Below are positions 1-6,232 of a stretch of DNA of 14,408 bases, one piece after another; positions within the stretch are counted from its first letter, which is position 1, and each line of letters opens with the position of its first letter. The DNA lies in contig JAFGIZ010000305.1 of the NCBI GenBank assembly GCA_016929365.1, positions 1-14,408 of the forward strand, in the 5' to 3' direction. A program made the position numbers and the translations under genes. The notes beneath the pieces are model-generated. The model ran no database searches, had not been told where the DNA came from, and saw only the letters and a program-made list of their open reading frames with translations. Source of the DNA: Lentisphaerota bacterium. GTDB lineage: Bacteria; Verrucomicrobiota; Kiritimatiellia; UBA8416; JAFGIZ01.

Positions 1-284
1 AGACGCTGACGAACGACTTCTTCGTGAACCTGCTCGACATGGGCACGGAATGGAAGCCGACCTCTGAAGCCGAGGAGGTGTACGAAGGCTGCGATCGGGC
101 AACCGGCGAGGTGAAATGGACTGGTACCCGTGTCGACCTCATCTTCGGCTCCAACTCGCAGCTCCGCGCCATCGCGGAAGTCTACGGGTGTGAGGACTCG
201 CAGGAGAAGTTCGTGCAGGATTTTGTGGCTGCGTGGAACAAGGTGATGAACGCGGATCGGTTCGACATCGCCTCCACACCGTGA
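1..284 (+). CDS. katG: Catalase-peroxidase KatG, C-terminal end (5' part outside window)
   Basis: This is the last 93 residues of a bifunctional heme catalase-peroxidase, which removes hydrogen peroxide in the cytoplasm. The reading frame is open from the window edge (first full codon at base 3, TLTNDFFVNLLDMG) to TGA at 282-284. Family hallmarks are visible: NDFFVNLLDMGTEWKP, then RATGEVKWTGTRVDLIFGSN, then AEVYG, then EKFVQDFVAAWNKVMN and a final DRFD. These belong to the C-terminal, non-heme peroxidase-like domain that KatG keeps as a structural copy. The heme-binding N-terminal domain lies upstream of the window. The ending is a few residues longer than the usual DRFDLA terminus. Identification is by recall of the family sequence and is strong. 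No clear terminator follows. Confidence 0.96.
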   Translation, partial: TLTNDFFVNLLDMGTEWKPTSEAEEVYEGCDRATGEVKWTGTRVDLIFGSNSQLRAIAEVYGCEDSQEKFVQDFVAAWNKVMNADRFDIASTP

Positions 285-317
285 CAGAGAGCGATCCCTC
301 TATAGAAAGGCGGACCA

Positions 318-468
318 ATGAGACGCTATGTATGTGGCGTCTGCGGTTTTTTTGTACGCCGAGTCTGTCGGGGACCCGGAGAACGGTGCATGTCAGCCAG
401 TACCGCGCCGCCGCGAAATCAAGGAACACTTGGCGCGTCACATCATGAAGAAGCTGACACAACCATGA
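318..468 (+). pseudogene. Rubredoxin-like remnant, frameshifted at a T7 run
   Basis: An ATG at 318 is preceded by AAAGGCGG (307-314) and starts a peptide beginning MRRYVCGVCGF, the classic first zinc/iron knuckle of rubredoxin (CxxCG). Straight after it lies a run of seven T (347-353). In the original frame the similarity stops. One frame over it resumes exactly in register as LYAESVGDPENG, matching the rubredoxin segment YVYDPxxGDPENG. Removing one T would give a continuous 49-residue product ending at TGA 466-468, close to the usual rubredoxin length of about 52-54. The second half is unlike rubredoxin: the second CPxCG knuckle is missing and only one Cys is present. The element is therefore either a decaying gene or a diverged one with a read error. 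Rubredoxins often sit near oxidative-stress genes such as the katG just upstream. Confidence 0.6.
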
Positions 469-480
469 GTTGCTCGCTAT

Positions 481-560
481 CGGCGCTAGCGCGCCGAAGC
501 GCCTTCCCCTCCGCACGCAAGCGTGCTATGGAGAAGGTGGATTCGACTCAGCTCCGCGTT
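481..560 (+). repeat. Palindromic intergenic repeat, copy 1
   Basis: Bases 501-560 match 1791-1850 in the same orientation at all but five of 60 positions. The core is a hairpin: left arm 502-518, two-base AA spacer, right arm 521-537, with 13 of 17 positions pairing. A second small perfect hairpin (CGGCGC tagc GCGCCG, 481-496) stands just before it and is not shared by copy 2. The unit ends with GATTCGACTCAGCTCCGC. It lies between the rubredoxin remnant and the secreted-protein gene, stopping 11 bases before that gene's Shine-Dalgarno. The layout resembles REP-type palindromic elements; no transposase is present in the window. Confidence 0.75.
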
Positions 561-585
561 TCCATCAGACGGAGGGAGAGTAAGC

Positions 586-1704
586 ATGAAGATGAAGCGC
601 CTGTCCATAGTACTGGCGGCTTGTGCTGTCTTGTTAATTGCCGTTGATCTGCTGTGGGCTGCACCCGGTGATACTTGCCAGGAGGCAGTCGTCATATCTA
701 TACCGAGCCAACTCCCCTACGTCACAAACGACACGACTTGCGGCAGAATCAACGATTACGACAACACCTGTCTTGGCAACTACGATAGTGGCGAGGACAT
801 CGTCTACGAACTTGACGTGGATGTGGATGTCAGGATCAGCATCGCTGTCACATCGGAAACCACGTGGGCTGGCATCGCGCTGGATGCCGTGTGCCCGTTG
901 GGTAGTATGGGCGAGTGTCTTGGAGTCGCCGCCAGTACAGCTAATCCGGACGTTATCGAGGATTTGGCGCTCACGCCTGGCAGCTACTACCTGGTGATCG
1001 ATACGTGGTCAGCACCACTGTGCACGGATTTCTCCCTGACGATCACAAGAGACATCTGCGCTGCTGCGGGGGGAGGTTCTGAGTACATCAGTAACGTCAC
1101 GGTCGGGGCTATCGACAATGCCAGCGGCAGTGACGCCTATGGCGACTACACGGGACAGCATACCGTGCTCACCACTGGCGAGCAGTACCCCATCACGGTG
1201 GCCTTGGGCGACGCTCAGCCTGCGGACGTAGGGGGATTGTGGGTGGACTGGAATCAGGATTGGGACTTCAACGACGCTGGCGAGACTATCACGACCGCCT
1301 GGTCTGGCGTTGGTCCGTACTTGAAGACAATCACACCGCCGCTCAATGCGATAGCAGGTTGGTCGCGTCTGAGGGTCAGGGTCTACCGCAGCGACACTGA
1401 CCCTGTTCCGCCGGCGCCGTGCGGCGACACAACATACGGCGAGGTAGAGGATTACCTAGTGCGGGTAGTTCGGCCCCCTGCCTTTACGCAGATTAGCCTC
1501 AATTCAACCCAGTCGGTGATACGGCTCACGTCTGTCGGTGGCGTGACCCCCGGGCTCCAAATCCTGCAGCAGTCGACCAATCTGCTGGCGCCTGGCAGCG
1601 GCTGGCAGAACATCCTCACCAACATCGCACCGGAGAACACCAACTTCTGGCTCGTCAATCCACTGCCTGGCAGGTCGTTTTATCTGATTAAGAACGAGTT
1701 TTGA
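586..1704 (+). CDS. Secreted protein with PPC-like and GEVED domains
   Basis: This gene encodes a 372-residue exported protein of unknown precise role. The start at 586 follows GGAGGGAG (571-578) at good distance and begins a clear signal peptide: MKMKR, a hydrophobic stretch to residue 24, then cleavage near AWA-type residues 24-26. Residues about 27-150 look like a bacterial pre-peptidase C-terminal (PPC-like) beta-sandwich (GDTCQEAVVI, EDIVYELDV, GSYYLVIDTW). Residues about 165-293 form a GEVED domain (GLWVDWNQDWDFNDAGE, ending GEVEDYLV at 285-292), a putative carbohydrate- or protein-binding module of secreted proteins. The last 78 residues (STNLL, NPLPGRSFYLIKN) resemble the C-terminal module of PVC-group secreted proteins. 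No catalytic domain is visible, so a surface or adhesive role is likely. Cysteine pairs suggest disulfides. The gene is flanked by two direct repeat copies. Base composition is less GC-rich than the genes after 2700. Confidence 0.82.
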   Translation: MKMKRLSIVLAACAVLLIAVDLLWAAPGDTCQEAVVISIPSQLPYVTNDTTCGRINDYDNTCLGNYDSGEDIVYELDVDVDVRISIAVTSETTWAGIALDAVCPLGSMGECLGVAASTANPDVIEDLALTPGSYYLVIDTWSAPLCTDFSLTITRDICAAAGGGSEYISNVTVGAIDNASGSDAYGDYTGQHTVLTTGEQYPITVALGDAQPADVGGLWVDWNQDWDFNDAGETITTAWSGVGPYLKTITPPLNAIAGWSRLRVRVYRSDTDPVPPAPCGDTTYGEVEDYLVRVVRPPAFTQISLNSTQSVIRLTSVGGVTPGLQILQQSTNLLAPGSGWQNILTNIAPENTNFWLVNPLPGRSFYLIKNEF

Positions 1705-1777
1705 GAACTCTTCGTGTTGACTATAAGGAGGGTGCGGAACTTGTGATGGCCGAGGCTTGCACGCCGCAACCAGTCCC

Positions 1778-1850
1778 TTGAGTCGAAACCGCCTTCCCCT
1801 CCGCACGCAAGCGTGCTACGGAAAAGCCGGATTCGACTCAGCTCCGCATT
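1778..1850 (+). repeat. Palindromic intergenic repeat, copy 2
   Basis: This is the second copy of the element at 501-560, in the same orientation. Here the palindrome is longer: a left arm at 1778-1808 and a right arm at 1811-1841 pair at 23 of 31 positions around an AA centre, including the outer GAGTCGAA/TTCGACTC match. The element lies between the stop of the secreted-protein gene and the toxin-antitoxin operon, ending about 60 bases before the antitoxin's Shine-Dalgarno. Together with copy 1 it brackets the 586-1704 gene. It could fold at either DNA or RNA level and could act as a transcript end for the upstream gene, although no T-tract follows. Confidence 0.78.
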
Positions 1851-1883
1851 GTGCCCGGATGATATGACTTGCGCGTGTACCCC

Positions 1884-1896
1884 ATGTGTGGCACAT
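1884..1896 (+). promoter_or_regulatory. Candidate antitoxin operator palindrome
   Basis: ATGTG TGG CACAT is a perfect 5-bp dyad located 26 bases before the antitoxin start. RelB/DinJ-type antitoxins repress their own operon through short dyads in this position, so it is a candidate operator. The motif is short and no clear -35/-10 pair was assigned, so the call is tentative. Confidence 0.35.
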
Positions 1897-1922
1897 TGAT
1901 CCCGCAGCATGGAGGTGATTCA

Positions 1923-2183
1923 ATGAGCAAGACAGCCATGGTTAGAGCAAGAATTGAACCCGATCTAAAGGAACACGCAGAGCACGTATTTCGCCGTCTC
2001 GGACTGAATGCCACGCAGGCTATCACGATGTTCTACAAGCAGGTCGAACTTCGCGACGGGCTTCCCTTTGATGCCGTCGTGCCCACAGCAACGACAAAAC
2101 GGACGCTTGAAGCGTCCGAAGCTGGGCGCGACCTTGTCATCTGCGATGACGCAGACGACATGTTTCGGAAGCTCGGGATATGA
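1923..2183 (+). CDS. RelB/DinJ-family antitoxin
   Basis: This gene encodes an 86-residue antitoxin that should neutralise the downstream YafQ-type RNase and repress the operon. The ATG at 1923 is chosen because GGAGGTG (1911-1917) sits five bases upstream; an earlier in-frame ATG at 1869 lacks one. The N-terminus (TAMVRARIEPDLKEHAEHVFRRLGLNATQAITMFYKQVELRDGLPF) is a ribbon-helix-helix DNA-binding domain with the DinJ-type signature LGLxxTxAIxxFxxQV. The C-terminal half is acidic with a DDADDMF segment, as expected for the toxin-wrapping tail. Its stop overlaps the toxin start by four bases (ATGA), which points to translational coupling. Such pairs are common in mobile or accessory regions. 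Confidence 0.92.
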   Translation: MSKTAMVRARIEPDLKEHAEHVFRRLGLNATQAITMFYKQVELRDGLPFDAVVPTATTKRTLEASEAGRDLVICDDADDMFRKLGI

Positions 2184-2455
2184 AATACACGCCCGTCTAC
2201 ACGAAGCAGTTTGAGAAGGACACAAAGCGATGTGTCCGACGCGGCAGGAATATGGAGAAGTTCAAGATTCTTGTCCGAACACTGCTTTCCGGGAAACCCC
2301 TGGATCCAATCCATCGAGACCACAAGCTATCCGGCACTCTCGTCGGAAGACGTGATTGTCATATCGAGTCGGACTGGGTGTTGATCTACCGGATCGACGG
2401 AAACAACCTTGTCTTCGAGCGGATGGGAACACACTCGGATCTGTTCAAGAAGTGA
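2180..2455 (+). CDS. yafQ: YafQ-family mRNA interferase toxin
   Basis: This is a 91-residue type II toxin of the RelE superfamily, YafQ branch, a ribosome-dependent endoribonuclease that cuts mRNA during translation. The whole sequence follows the family: YTPVYTKQFEKDTKRCVRRG at the start, RDHKLSGTL in the middle, CHIESDWVLIYRID, and the final RMGTHSDLF. The residues known to matter in E. coli YafQ (His50, His63, Asp67, His87, Phe91) correspond here to His48, His61, Asp65, His85 and Phe89, so all are kept and the toxin is probably active. It overlaps the antitoxin gene by four bases. About 130 bases without a gene follow, holding only a weak 6-bp hairpin (2498-2513). Confidence 0.93.
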   Translation: MKYTPVYTKQFEKDTKRCVRRGRNMEKFKILVRTLLSGKPLDPIHRDHKLSGTLVGRRDCHIESDWVLIYRIDGNNLVFERMGTHSDLFKK

Positions 2456-2587
2456 ATCGAACCGCAGATCTACTTCTTTTACAAGCGCTTCCGTCGGTGG
2501 GAACGGTTTCCCAGTCATGTTGCCCTCGTCAGGACATCGGTGTTGGAACCGCCGTAAGTAGCTGGTGAATGGTTGGGTGCGCTCATA

Positions 2588-2614
2588 GTGCCAACGGCCG
2601 CAGGCCGTTGGCAC
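2588..2614. repeat. Perfect 12-bp inverted repeat at the tRNA 3' end
   Basis: GTGCCAACGGCC (2588-2599) and GGCCGTTGGCAC (2603-2614) pair without mismatch around the loop GCA. The right arm overlaps the last six bases of the tRNA-Glu gene, namely its CCA end, discriminator base and two acceptor bases. It could end the tRNA transcript, although no T-run follows on the minus strand, or it could be the trace of a palindromic element inserted exactly at the tRNA end. Confidence 0.8.
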
Positions 2615-2684
2615 CCCCAACGGGAGTCGAACCCGTGTTACCGGGATGAGAACCCGGCGTCCTAGGCCACTAGACGATGGGGGC
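2609..2684 (-). tRNA. tRNA-Glu (anticodon CTC)
   Basis: Read on the minus strand, the gene folds as a full cloverleaf. The acceptor stem is GCCCCCA/TGGGGGT with a G-U first pair. The D arm begins GTCTAGTGG. The anticodon stem CCGGG/CCCGG closes the seven-base loop TTCTCAT, giving anticodon CTC (plus-strand 2648-2650) for the Glu codon GAG. The T arm is ACGGG-TTCGACT-CCCGT. A discriminator G and an encoded CCA end follow (2612, 2611-2609). A promoter lies just upstream. The gene sits at the border between the less GC-rich left block and the GC-rich right block; tRNA genes are common integration sites. Confidence 0.95.
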
Positions 2685-2706
2685 CCAATCACGTCGTGAG
2701 CGGCGG

Positions 2707-2735
2707 ACCGTAGCTCATCCGCGACCGCCTGTCAA
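2707..2735 (-). promoter_or_regulatory. Sigma-70-type promoter for tRNA-Glu
   Basis: On the minus strand a perfect -35 box TTGACA (2735-2730) is followed after 17 bases by TACGGT (2712-2707) as the -10 box. Transcription would start near 2700, about 16 bases before the mature tRNA 5' end. The -35 box begins about 20 bases beyond the stop of the thioesterase gene on the same strand. Confidence 0.65.
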
Positions 2736-2755
2736 GCCCCCCGCCGCGCGGCCCC

Positions 2756-3283
2756 TCACGGCCCATCCATCACGGCCCCGGGATCCAGCGCGCCTTCGCC
2801 GCTCACGAAATCCTCCGCGCACAGGCGGTACTGCTCGCCCGTCATCGGCATGTACTTCCCCTTGGCCATCGCCAGCGTCCGCCCGTCCGGATCCCGCGCA
2901 AAACCGTCCGTCACCAACAGCCGCCCGTGCGCTTCCCGGATCCGCCCTTCCACGCGCAGGCGCTGCCCCACGGCAACCGGCCGCTTGAACCGTACGCGCA
3001 CCTCCGCCGCGACACAGGCCCGCCGCGCAGCCACGATGGCCGCCCAGGTCATCACCTCGTCCAGCAGCGTCATCGTTATGCCCCCGTGGACCGCATGCCG
3101 CCACCCGAGATCGCTTTCGCGCGGCGTGTACTCCAGCACGACGGCCCCGTTCTCGATACGCGACCGCACATGCAGCCCGCGCGGATTCGCCTCGCCGCAG
3201 ACAAAACAGGACCGCGACCACGGCAGCGTGCCGGAAACCGTGGATGGGACCGCTGAAGTATCGGCATGCGGGTTACTGGCCAT
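2756..3283 (-). CDS. Hotdog-fold thioesterase (PaaI/4HBT superfamily)
   Basis: This gene encodes a 175-residue single-domain protein of the acyl-CoA thioesterase superfamily, expected to hydrolyse the thioester of a small acyl- or aryl-CoA in the cytoplasm. Visible motifs are CFVCGEANPRGL (residues 26-37), common in one PaaI-like subgroup, and HAVHGGITMTLLDE (63-76). The latter is the hotdog helix with HGG and the acidic Asp/Glu that usually act in catalysis. The strands FKRPVAVGQRLRVEGRI follow as expected. The ATG at 3283 is preferred over the GTG at 3289: a TTGAGA/TAGAGC promoter would place the transcript start at this ATG and there is no Shine-Dalgarno. The substrate cannot be deduced. 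The tRNA-Glu gene lies downstream on the same strand with its own promoter. Confidence 0.85.
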   Translation of the reverse strand: MASNPHADTSAVPSTVSGTLPWSRSCFVCGEANPRGLHVRSRIENGAVVLEYTPRESDLGWRHAVHGGITMTLLDEVMTWAAIVAARRACVAAEVRVRFKRPVAVGQRLRVEGRIREAHGRLLVTDGFARDPDGRTLAMAKGKYMPMTGEQYRLCAEDFVSGEGALDPGAVMDGP

Positions 3284-3289
3284 ACCCAC

Positions 3290-3318
3290 GCTCTATCACA
3301 ACGCGGCCCCGGTCTCAA
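3290..3318 (-). promoter_or_regulatory. Candidate promoter for thioesterase gene (leaderless)
   Basis: TTGAGA (3318-3313), a 17-base spacer, then TAGAGC (3295-3290) lie on the minus strand, ending six bases before the ATG at 3283. The start of transcription would fall on the A of the start codon. The -35 box is good and the -10 box is weak. Confidence 0.35.
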
Positions 3319-3357
3319 CACCATTGCGCGCGCCCCGCCCCCGCGTCGCGTATCTCC

Positions 3358-3387
3358 TTGCACCCCCGCCCGACCCTCTGCCACGAT
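3358..3387 (+). promoter_or_regulatory. Weak candidate promoter for the NCS2 permease gene
   Basis: TTGCAC (3358-3363) is followed after 18 bases by CACGAT (3382-3387). A transcript from here would have a leader of about 30 bases that includes the GGAGGA ribosome-binding site. Matches to consensus are only moderate. Confidence 0.25.
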
Positions 3388-3425
3388 AGGCGCCCACGCG
3401 CAACTGTAACCCGGAGGATACCGTC

Positions 3426-4829
3426 ATGCTCAACCGCGTCTTCCGCCTGGCCGAGAACAACACCACCGTCCGCACCGAACTCCTCGCCGGCCTGACCACC
3501 TTTCTTACCATGGCCTACATCATCTTCGTGCAGCCCGCCGTCCTCTCCGGCGCCCTGTTCGGCATGGATACCGGCATGGATTTCGGCGCCGTCACGACCG
3601 CCACCTGCCTCGCCGCCGCGCTGGCCACCGCGATCATGGCGCTGTGGGCCCGCTACCCCATCGCCCAGGCCCCCGGCATGGGCGAAAACTTCTTCTTCGT
3701 CTTCTCCGTGCTCCCCGCCGCGGCCGCCGCGGGGTATACCAACGGCTGGCAGGTCGGCCTCGGCGTCGTCTTCCTTTCCGGGGTCCTGTTCCTCGCGCTT
3801 TCTCTCGCCGGCGTGCGCGAAATGATCGTCAACGCCGTCAGCCCCAGCCTCAAGAACGGGATCGCCGTCGGGATCGGCCTCTTCATCGCCTTTATCGGCA
3901 TGCAGAACGCCGGACTCATCGTCAAGGATCCCGGCACGGCGGTCAAACTCAACACCGCTTTTGCCTCGCCCGATCTGATCGTCTTCTTCTTCGGACTTCT
4001 GCTCACCGCCTCGCTCCACGCGCGCCGCGTCCGGGGATCCATCCTCTGGGGCATCCTCGGCGCCACGGCCTTGACCCTGATTCTCCGCTTCGGCCTGACC
4101 CGCTGCCCGCTCTGCGCCGGCTCGGACACCGTGGCGCAGTCGGCGCTCATGACCCGCTTTCAGCCGGCCGGCCGCCTGGCCGCCCTGCCGCCCTCCCTGG
4201 CCCCGACGGCCTTCAAGATGGACCTGCGCGCCGCGCTGTCCCTGACCATGATCCCCTTCATCATCATCTTTCTCTTCATGGACATCTTCGACACGATCGG
4301 TACGCTCATCGGCGTGAGCGAACAGGCGGGGTTTATCAAGGACAACACACTGCCCCGCGCGGGGCGCGCCATGGTGTCCGACGCGATCGGCACCGTCGCC
4401 GGCGCCTGCCTCGGCACGAGCACGGTCACCAGCTTCATCGAAAGCGCCGCCGGCGTGGAACAGGGCGGACGCACGGGGTTGACCAGCCTGACCACCGCGG
4501 CGCTCTTCCTGCTGGCGCTCTTCTTCAGCCCCGTCATCGCCATGGTCGGGAGCTACGCCCCCATCACGGCGCCCGCGCTGGTCATCGTGGGGTCCATGAT
4601 GATCCGCAACGTCCGCAAGGTCGATTGGCAGGACTACAGCGAAGCCGTCCCGGCCTTCCTGGCCATGGTCGGCATTCCGCTGACCTACTCGATCGCCGAC
4701 GGCCTGGCGCTGGGCTTCATCAGCTATCCCCTCATCAAGCTCGGCTCGGGCCGGGGGCGCGAGGTCGGCGGGTTGATGTACACGCTCGGGGCCGTGCTCC
4801 TGCTCTACTTCCTCTTCCTGCGCGCCTGA
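3426..4829 (+). CDS. NCS2/AzgA-type purine permease
   Basis: This gene encodes a 467-residue inner-membrane transporter, probably a proton symporter for adenine, guanine or hypoxanthine. The start at 3426 follows GGAGGA (3413-3418). Family features seen are the N-terminal RTELLAGLTTFLTMAYIIFVQP (16-37), the substrate-site loop APGMGENFF (82-90), VSPSLKNGIAVGIGLFIAFIGMQNAG (138-163), the TM8 signature MDIFDTIGTLIGV (285-297), and the TM10 signature GTSTVTSFIESAAGVEQGGRTGLTS (330-354). The length and about a dozen hydrophobic segments fit the AzgA-like branch. The loop normally reads GMGLNAYF in well-studied members, so the GMGENFFF form here is a variant that may affect specificity. The exact purine cannot be assigned. 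The gene stands alone and converges with the sigma-54 activator gene; about 40 GC-rich bases separate them with no convincing terminator. Confidence 0.92.
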   Translation: MLNRVFRLAENNTTVRTELLAGLTTFLTMAYIIFVQPAVLSGALFGMDTGMDFGAVTTATCLAAALATAIMALWARYPIAQAPGMGENFFFVFSVLPAAAAAGYTNGWQVGLGVVFLSGVLFLALSLAGVREMIVNAVSPSLKNGIAVGIGLFIAFIGMQNAGLIVKDPGTAVKLNTAFASPDLIVFFFGLLLTASLHARRVRGSILWGILGATALTLILRFGLTRCPLCAGSDTVAQSALMTRFQPAGRLAALPPSLAPTAFKMDLRAALSLTMIPFIIIFLFMDIFDTIGTLIGVSEQAGFIKDNTLPRAGRAMVSDAIGTVAGACLGTSTVTSFIESAAGVEQGGRTGLTSLTTAALFLLALFFSPVIAMVGSYAPITAPALVIVGSMMIRNVRKVDWQDYSEAVPAFLAMVGIPLTYSIADGLALGFISYPLIKLGSGRGREVGGLMYTLGAVLLLYFLFLRA

Positions 4830-4871
4830 TCCGGCAGGTCCGTACCGGAAAGGCCGGCCCGGTTGCCCCGC

Positions 4872-6230
4872 TTATGTCTTCTCGAGCGCCTTCATGCGCC
4901 GGTACAGCGTCGCGCGGCTGATCCCCAGCAGCCGCGCCGCCTCCTCGCGCCGCCCCCCGGTGCGCCGCAGCGCGTCTCGGATCCGCTCGCGTTCCGACGC
5001 CGGGTCCTGCTCCTGCCGCGGCGGCGGCGTCAACGGCCGGTCCGTAATCTCCGGAGGCAGGTCCTCCGCCTCGACGCCGGCGCCCCGGCAGCGTATCACC
5101 GCAAACTCGATGGCGTTCTTCAACTCCCGCACGTTCCCCGGCCAGGCGTAATCCATGAGCGCCCGCATCGCGTCCGGGGACACCGCGTCCACGGGTTTTC
5201 CCGCCGCGGCCGCGGCCCGGTGCAGAAACGCCTCGGTCAGCAGGGGAATATCCTCCCGCCGGGCGCGCAGCGCGGGCAGGTCGATACGCGCCACCCGGAT
5301 GCGGTACAGCAGATCCTCCCGGAACTGCTCGCGTTCCACGAGCCGTCCCAGGTCACGGTGCGTGGCCGCCAGGATACGGATATCCACCCGCCGCGGCTCC
5401 GTGTCCCCGATGCGCAACACCTCTTTCTGTTCCAGCACCCGCAGAATCCGCGTCTGCGTGTTCATCGGTATGTCGCCGATCTCGTCCAGCAGGATGGTGC
5501 CCCCGTCGGCTGCCTCAAACAGCCCCACCTGGTCGCGCGCCGCGTCCGTAAACGCGCCCTTACGGTGCCCGAAGAGCTGGCTGTTGATCAGTGAATCGCT
5601 CAAGCCCGCGCAGTTCATCACGACAAACGGACCCGCCTTGCGCCGGCTCAGGGCGTGAATGGCCCGCGCCGCCAGCTCCTTGCCGGTGCCCGTCTCCCCG
5701 CGGATCAGCACGGTGGCATCCACGCCGGCCACGTCCCGGATCAACTGGAAGACGCGCAGCATGCCGGCACTGCGCCCCAGCAGATCCTGGAAACGCGCCT
5801 TGTCCGCGAGCATCTTGCGCAAATCGTTGACCTGGCTCCGCATGCGCGCCTGGCGCCGCCGCAGCAGGGTCACCTCGTGGGCTTTCTGCTGCAGACTCTC
5901 CAGGCGGCGCGCCTCCCGCGAGGCGTCCAGCAGCAGCACCCAGTCGCCTTCCGGAGCCGAAAACACATGCACATCGGCGTACCGCTCCTGGCCCAGGTGG
6001 ATCAGCGGAATATGCACCGGCGCGTCGTTCGCGGGGAGAAGCCCCGTCAGGAAGTCGGCCTTGTCCTCAACGGCGTCGCCGGGCCGCACGTCGGGCAGCC
6101 CGTAATGCGCGTAGTGCCCGCCCACGCGCGACAGCCGTCCCCCGCGATCCACCAGCAGGTAGGCCGGCGCCCGTTCGCGCAGACAGTCGGCCTGCAGGTA
6201 CGCCGACACGGCTGGGGGGAGCACCTCCAT
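4872..6230 (-). CDS. Sigma-54-dependent enhancer-binding activator with PAS-like N-terminus
   Basis: This gene encodes a 452-residue transcription activator of the NtrC type. Residues 1-100 form a sensor region resembling a PAS fold (APAYLLVDRGGRL, then ADVHVF and DWVLLLDA), not a phosphoreceiver domain. Residues 102-146 are rich in Arg, Leu and Gln and look like a coiled-coil linker. The AAA+ domain (150-385) has Walker A GETGTGKE (178-185), the sigma-54-contact loop GAFTDA (225-230; usual form GAFTGA), Walker B GGTILLDE (243-250), the arginine-finger region FREDLLYR (303-310) and WPGNVREL (363-370). A Fis-type helix-turn-helix ends the protein (AARLLGISRATLYRRM, 431-446). The gene starts two bases after the stop of the small GTPase gene, so the two form one unit. 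The missing receiver domain suggests its signal comes through the PAS-like region, possibly from the GTPase. A matching sigma-54 promoter lies upstream of the GTPase gene. Confidence 0.92.
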   Translation of the reverse strand: MEVLPPAVSAYLQADCLRERAPAYLLVDRGGRLSRVGGHYAHYGLPDVRPGDAVEDKADFLTGLLPANDAPVHIPLIHLGQERYADVHVFSAPEGDWVLLLDASREARRLESLQQKAHEVTLLRRRQARMRSQVNDLRKMLADKARFQDLLGRSAGMLRVFQLIRDVAGVDATVLIRGETGTGKELAARAIHALSRRKAGPFVVMNCAGLSDSLINSQLFGHRKGAFTDAARDQVGLFEAADGGTILLDEIGDIPMNTQTRILRVLEQKEVLRIGDTEPRRVDIRILAATHRDLGRLVEREQFREDLLYRIRVARIDLPALRARREDIPLLTEAFLHRAAAAAGKPVDAVSPDAMRALMDYAWPGNVRELKNAIEFAVIRCRGAGVEAEDLPPEITDRPLTPPPRQEQDPASERERIRDALRRTGGRREEAARLLGISRATLYRRMKALEKT

Positions 6231-6232
6231 GG

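Noticed and set aside
281..306. Promoter GTGACA/TATAGA before the rubredoxin remnant
   Set aside because: Both boxes look good, but the spacer is only 14 bases, outside the normal range.
318..647. A single 109-residue protein from 318 to 647
   Set aside because: After the first 11 residues the frame loses rubredoxin similarity, reads through the palindromic repeat and overlaps the signal-peptide region of the next gene.
481..1850. Integron gene cassettes with attC sites (repeat-flanked gene plus a toxin-antitoxin pair)
   Set aside because: The repeats are imperfect palindromes of suitable size, but I could not find the RYYYAAC and GTTRRRY core boxes at their ends, and no integrase is in the window.
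2498..2513. Terminator for the toxin-antitoxin operon (TGGGAA/TTCCCA hairpin)
   Set aside because: Only six base pairs with no T-run after it; too weak to call.
3315..4019. Minus-strand 234-codon frame opposite the NCS2 permease
   Set aside because: It is very rich in Gly/Glu/Asp with no motif and lies entirely against a well-supported gene.
4830..4871. Bidirectional terminator between the convergent permease and activator genes
   Set aside because: Only short CCGG-type matches are found, with no stable hairpin followed by T residues on either strand.
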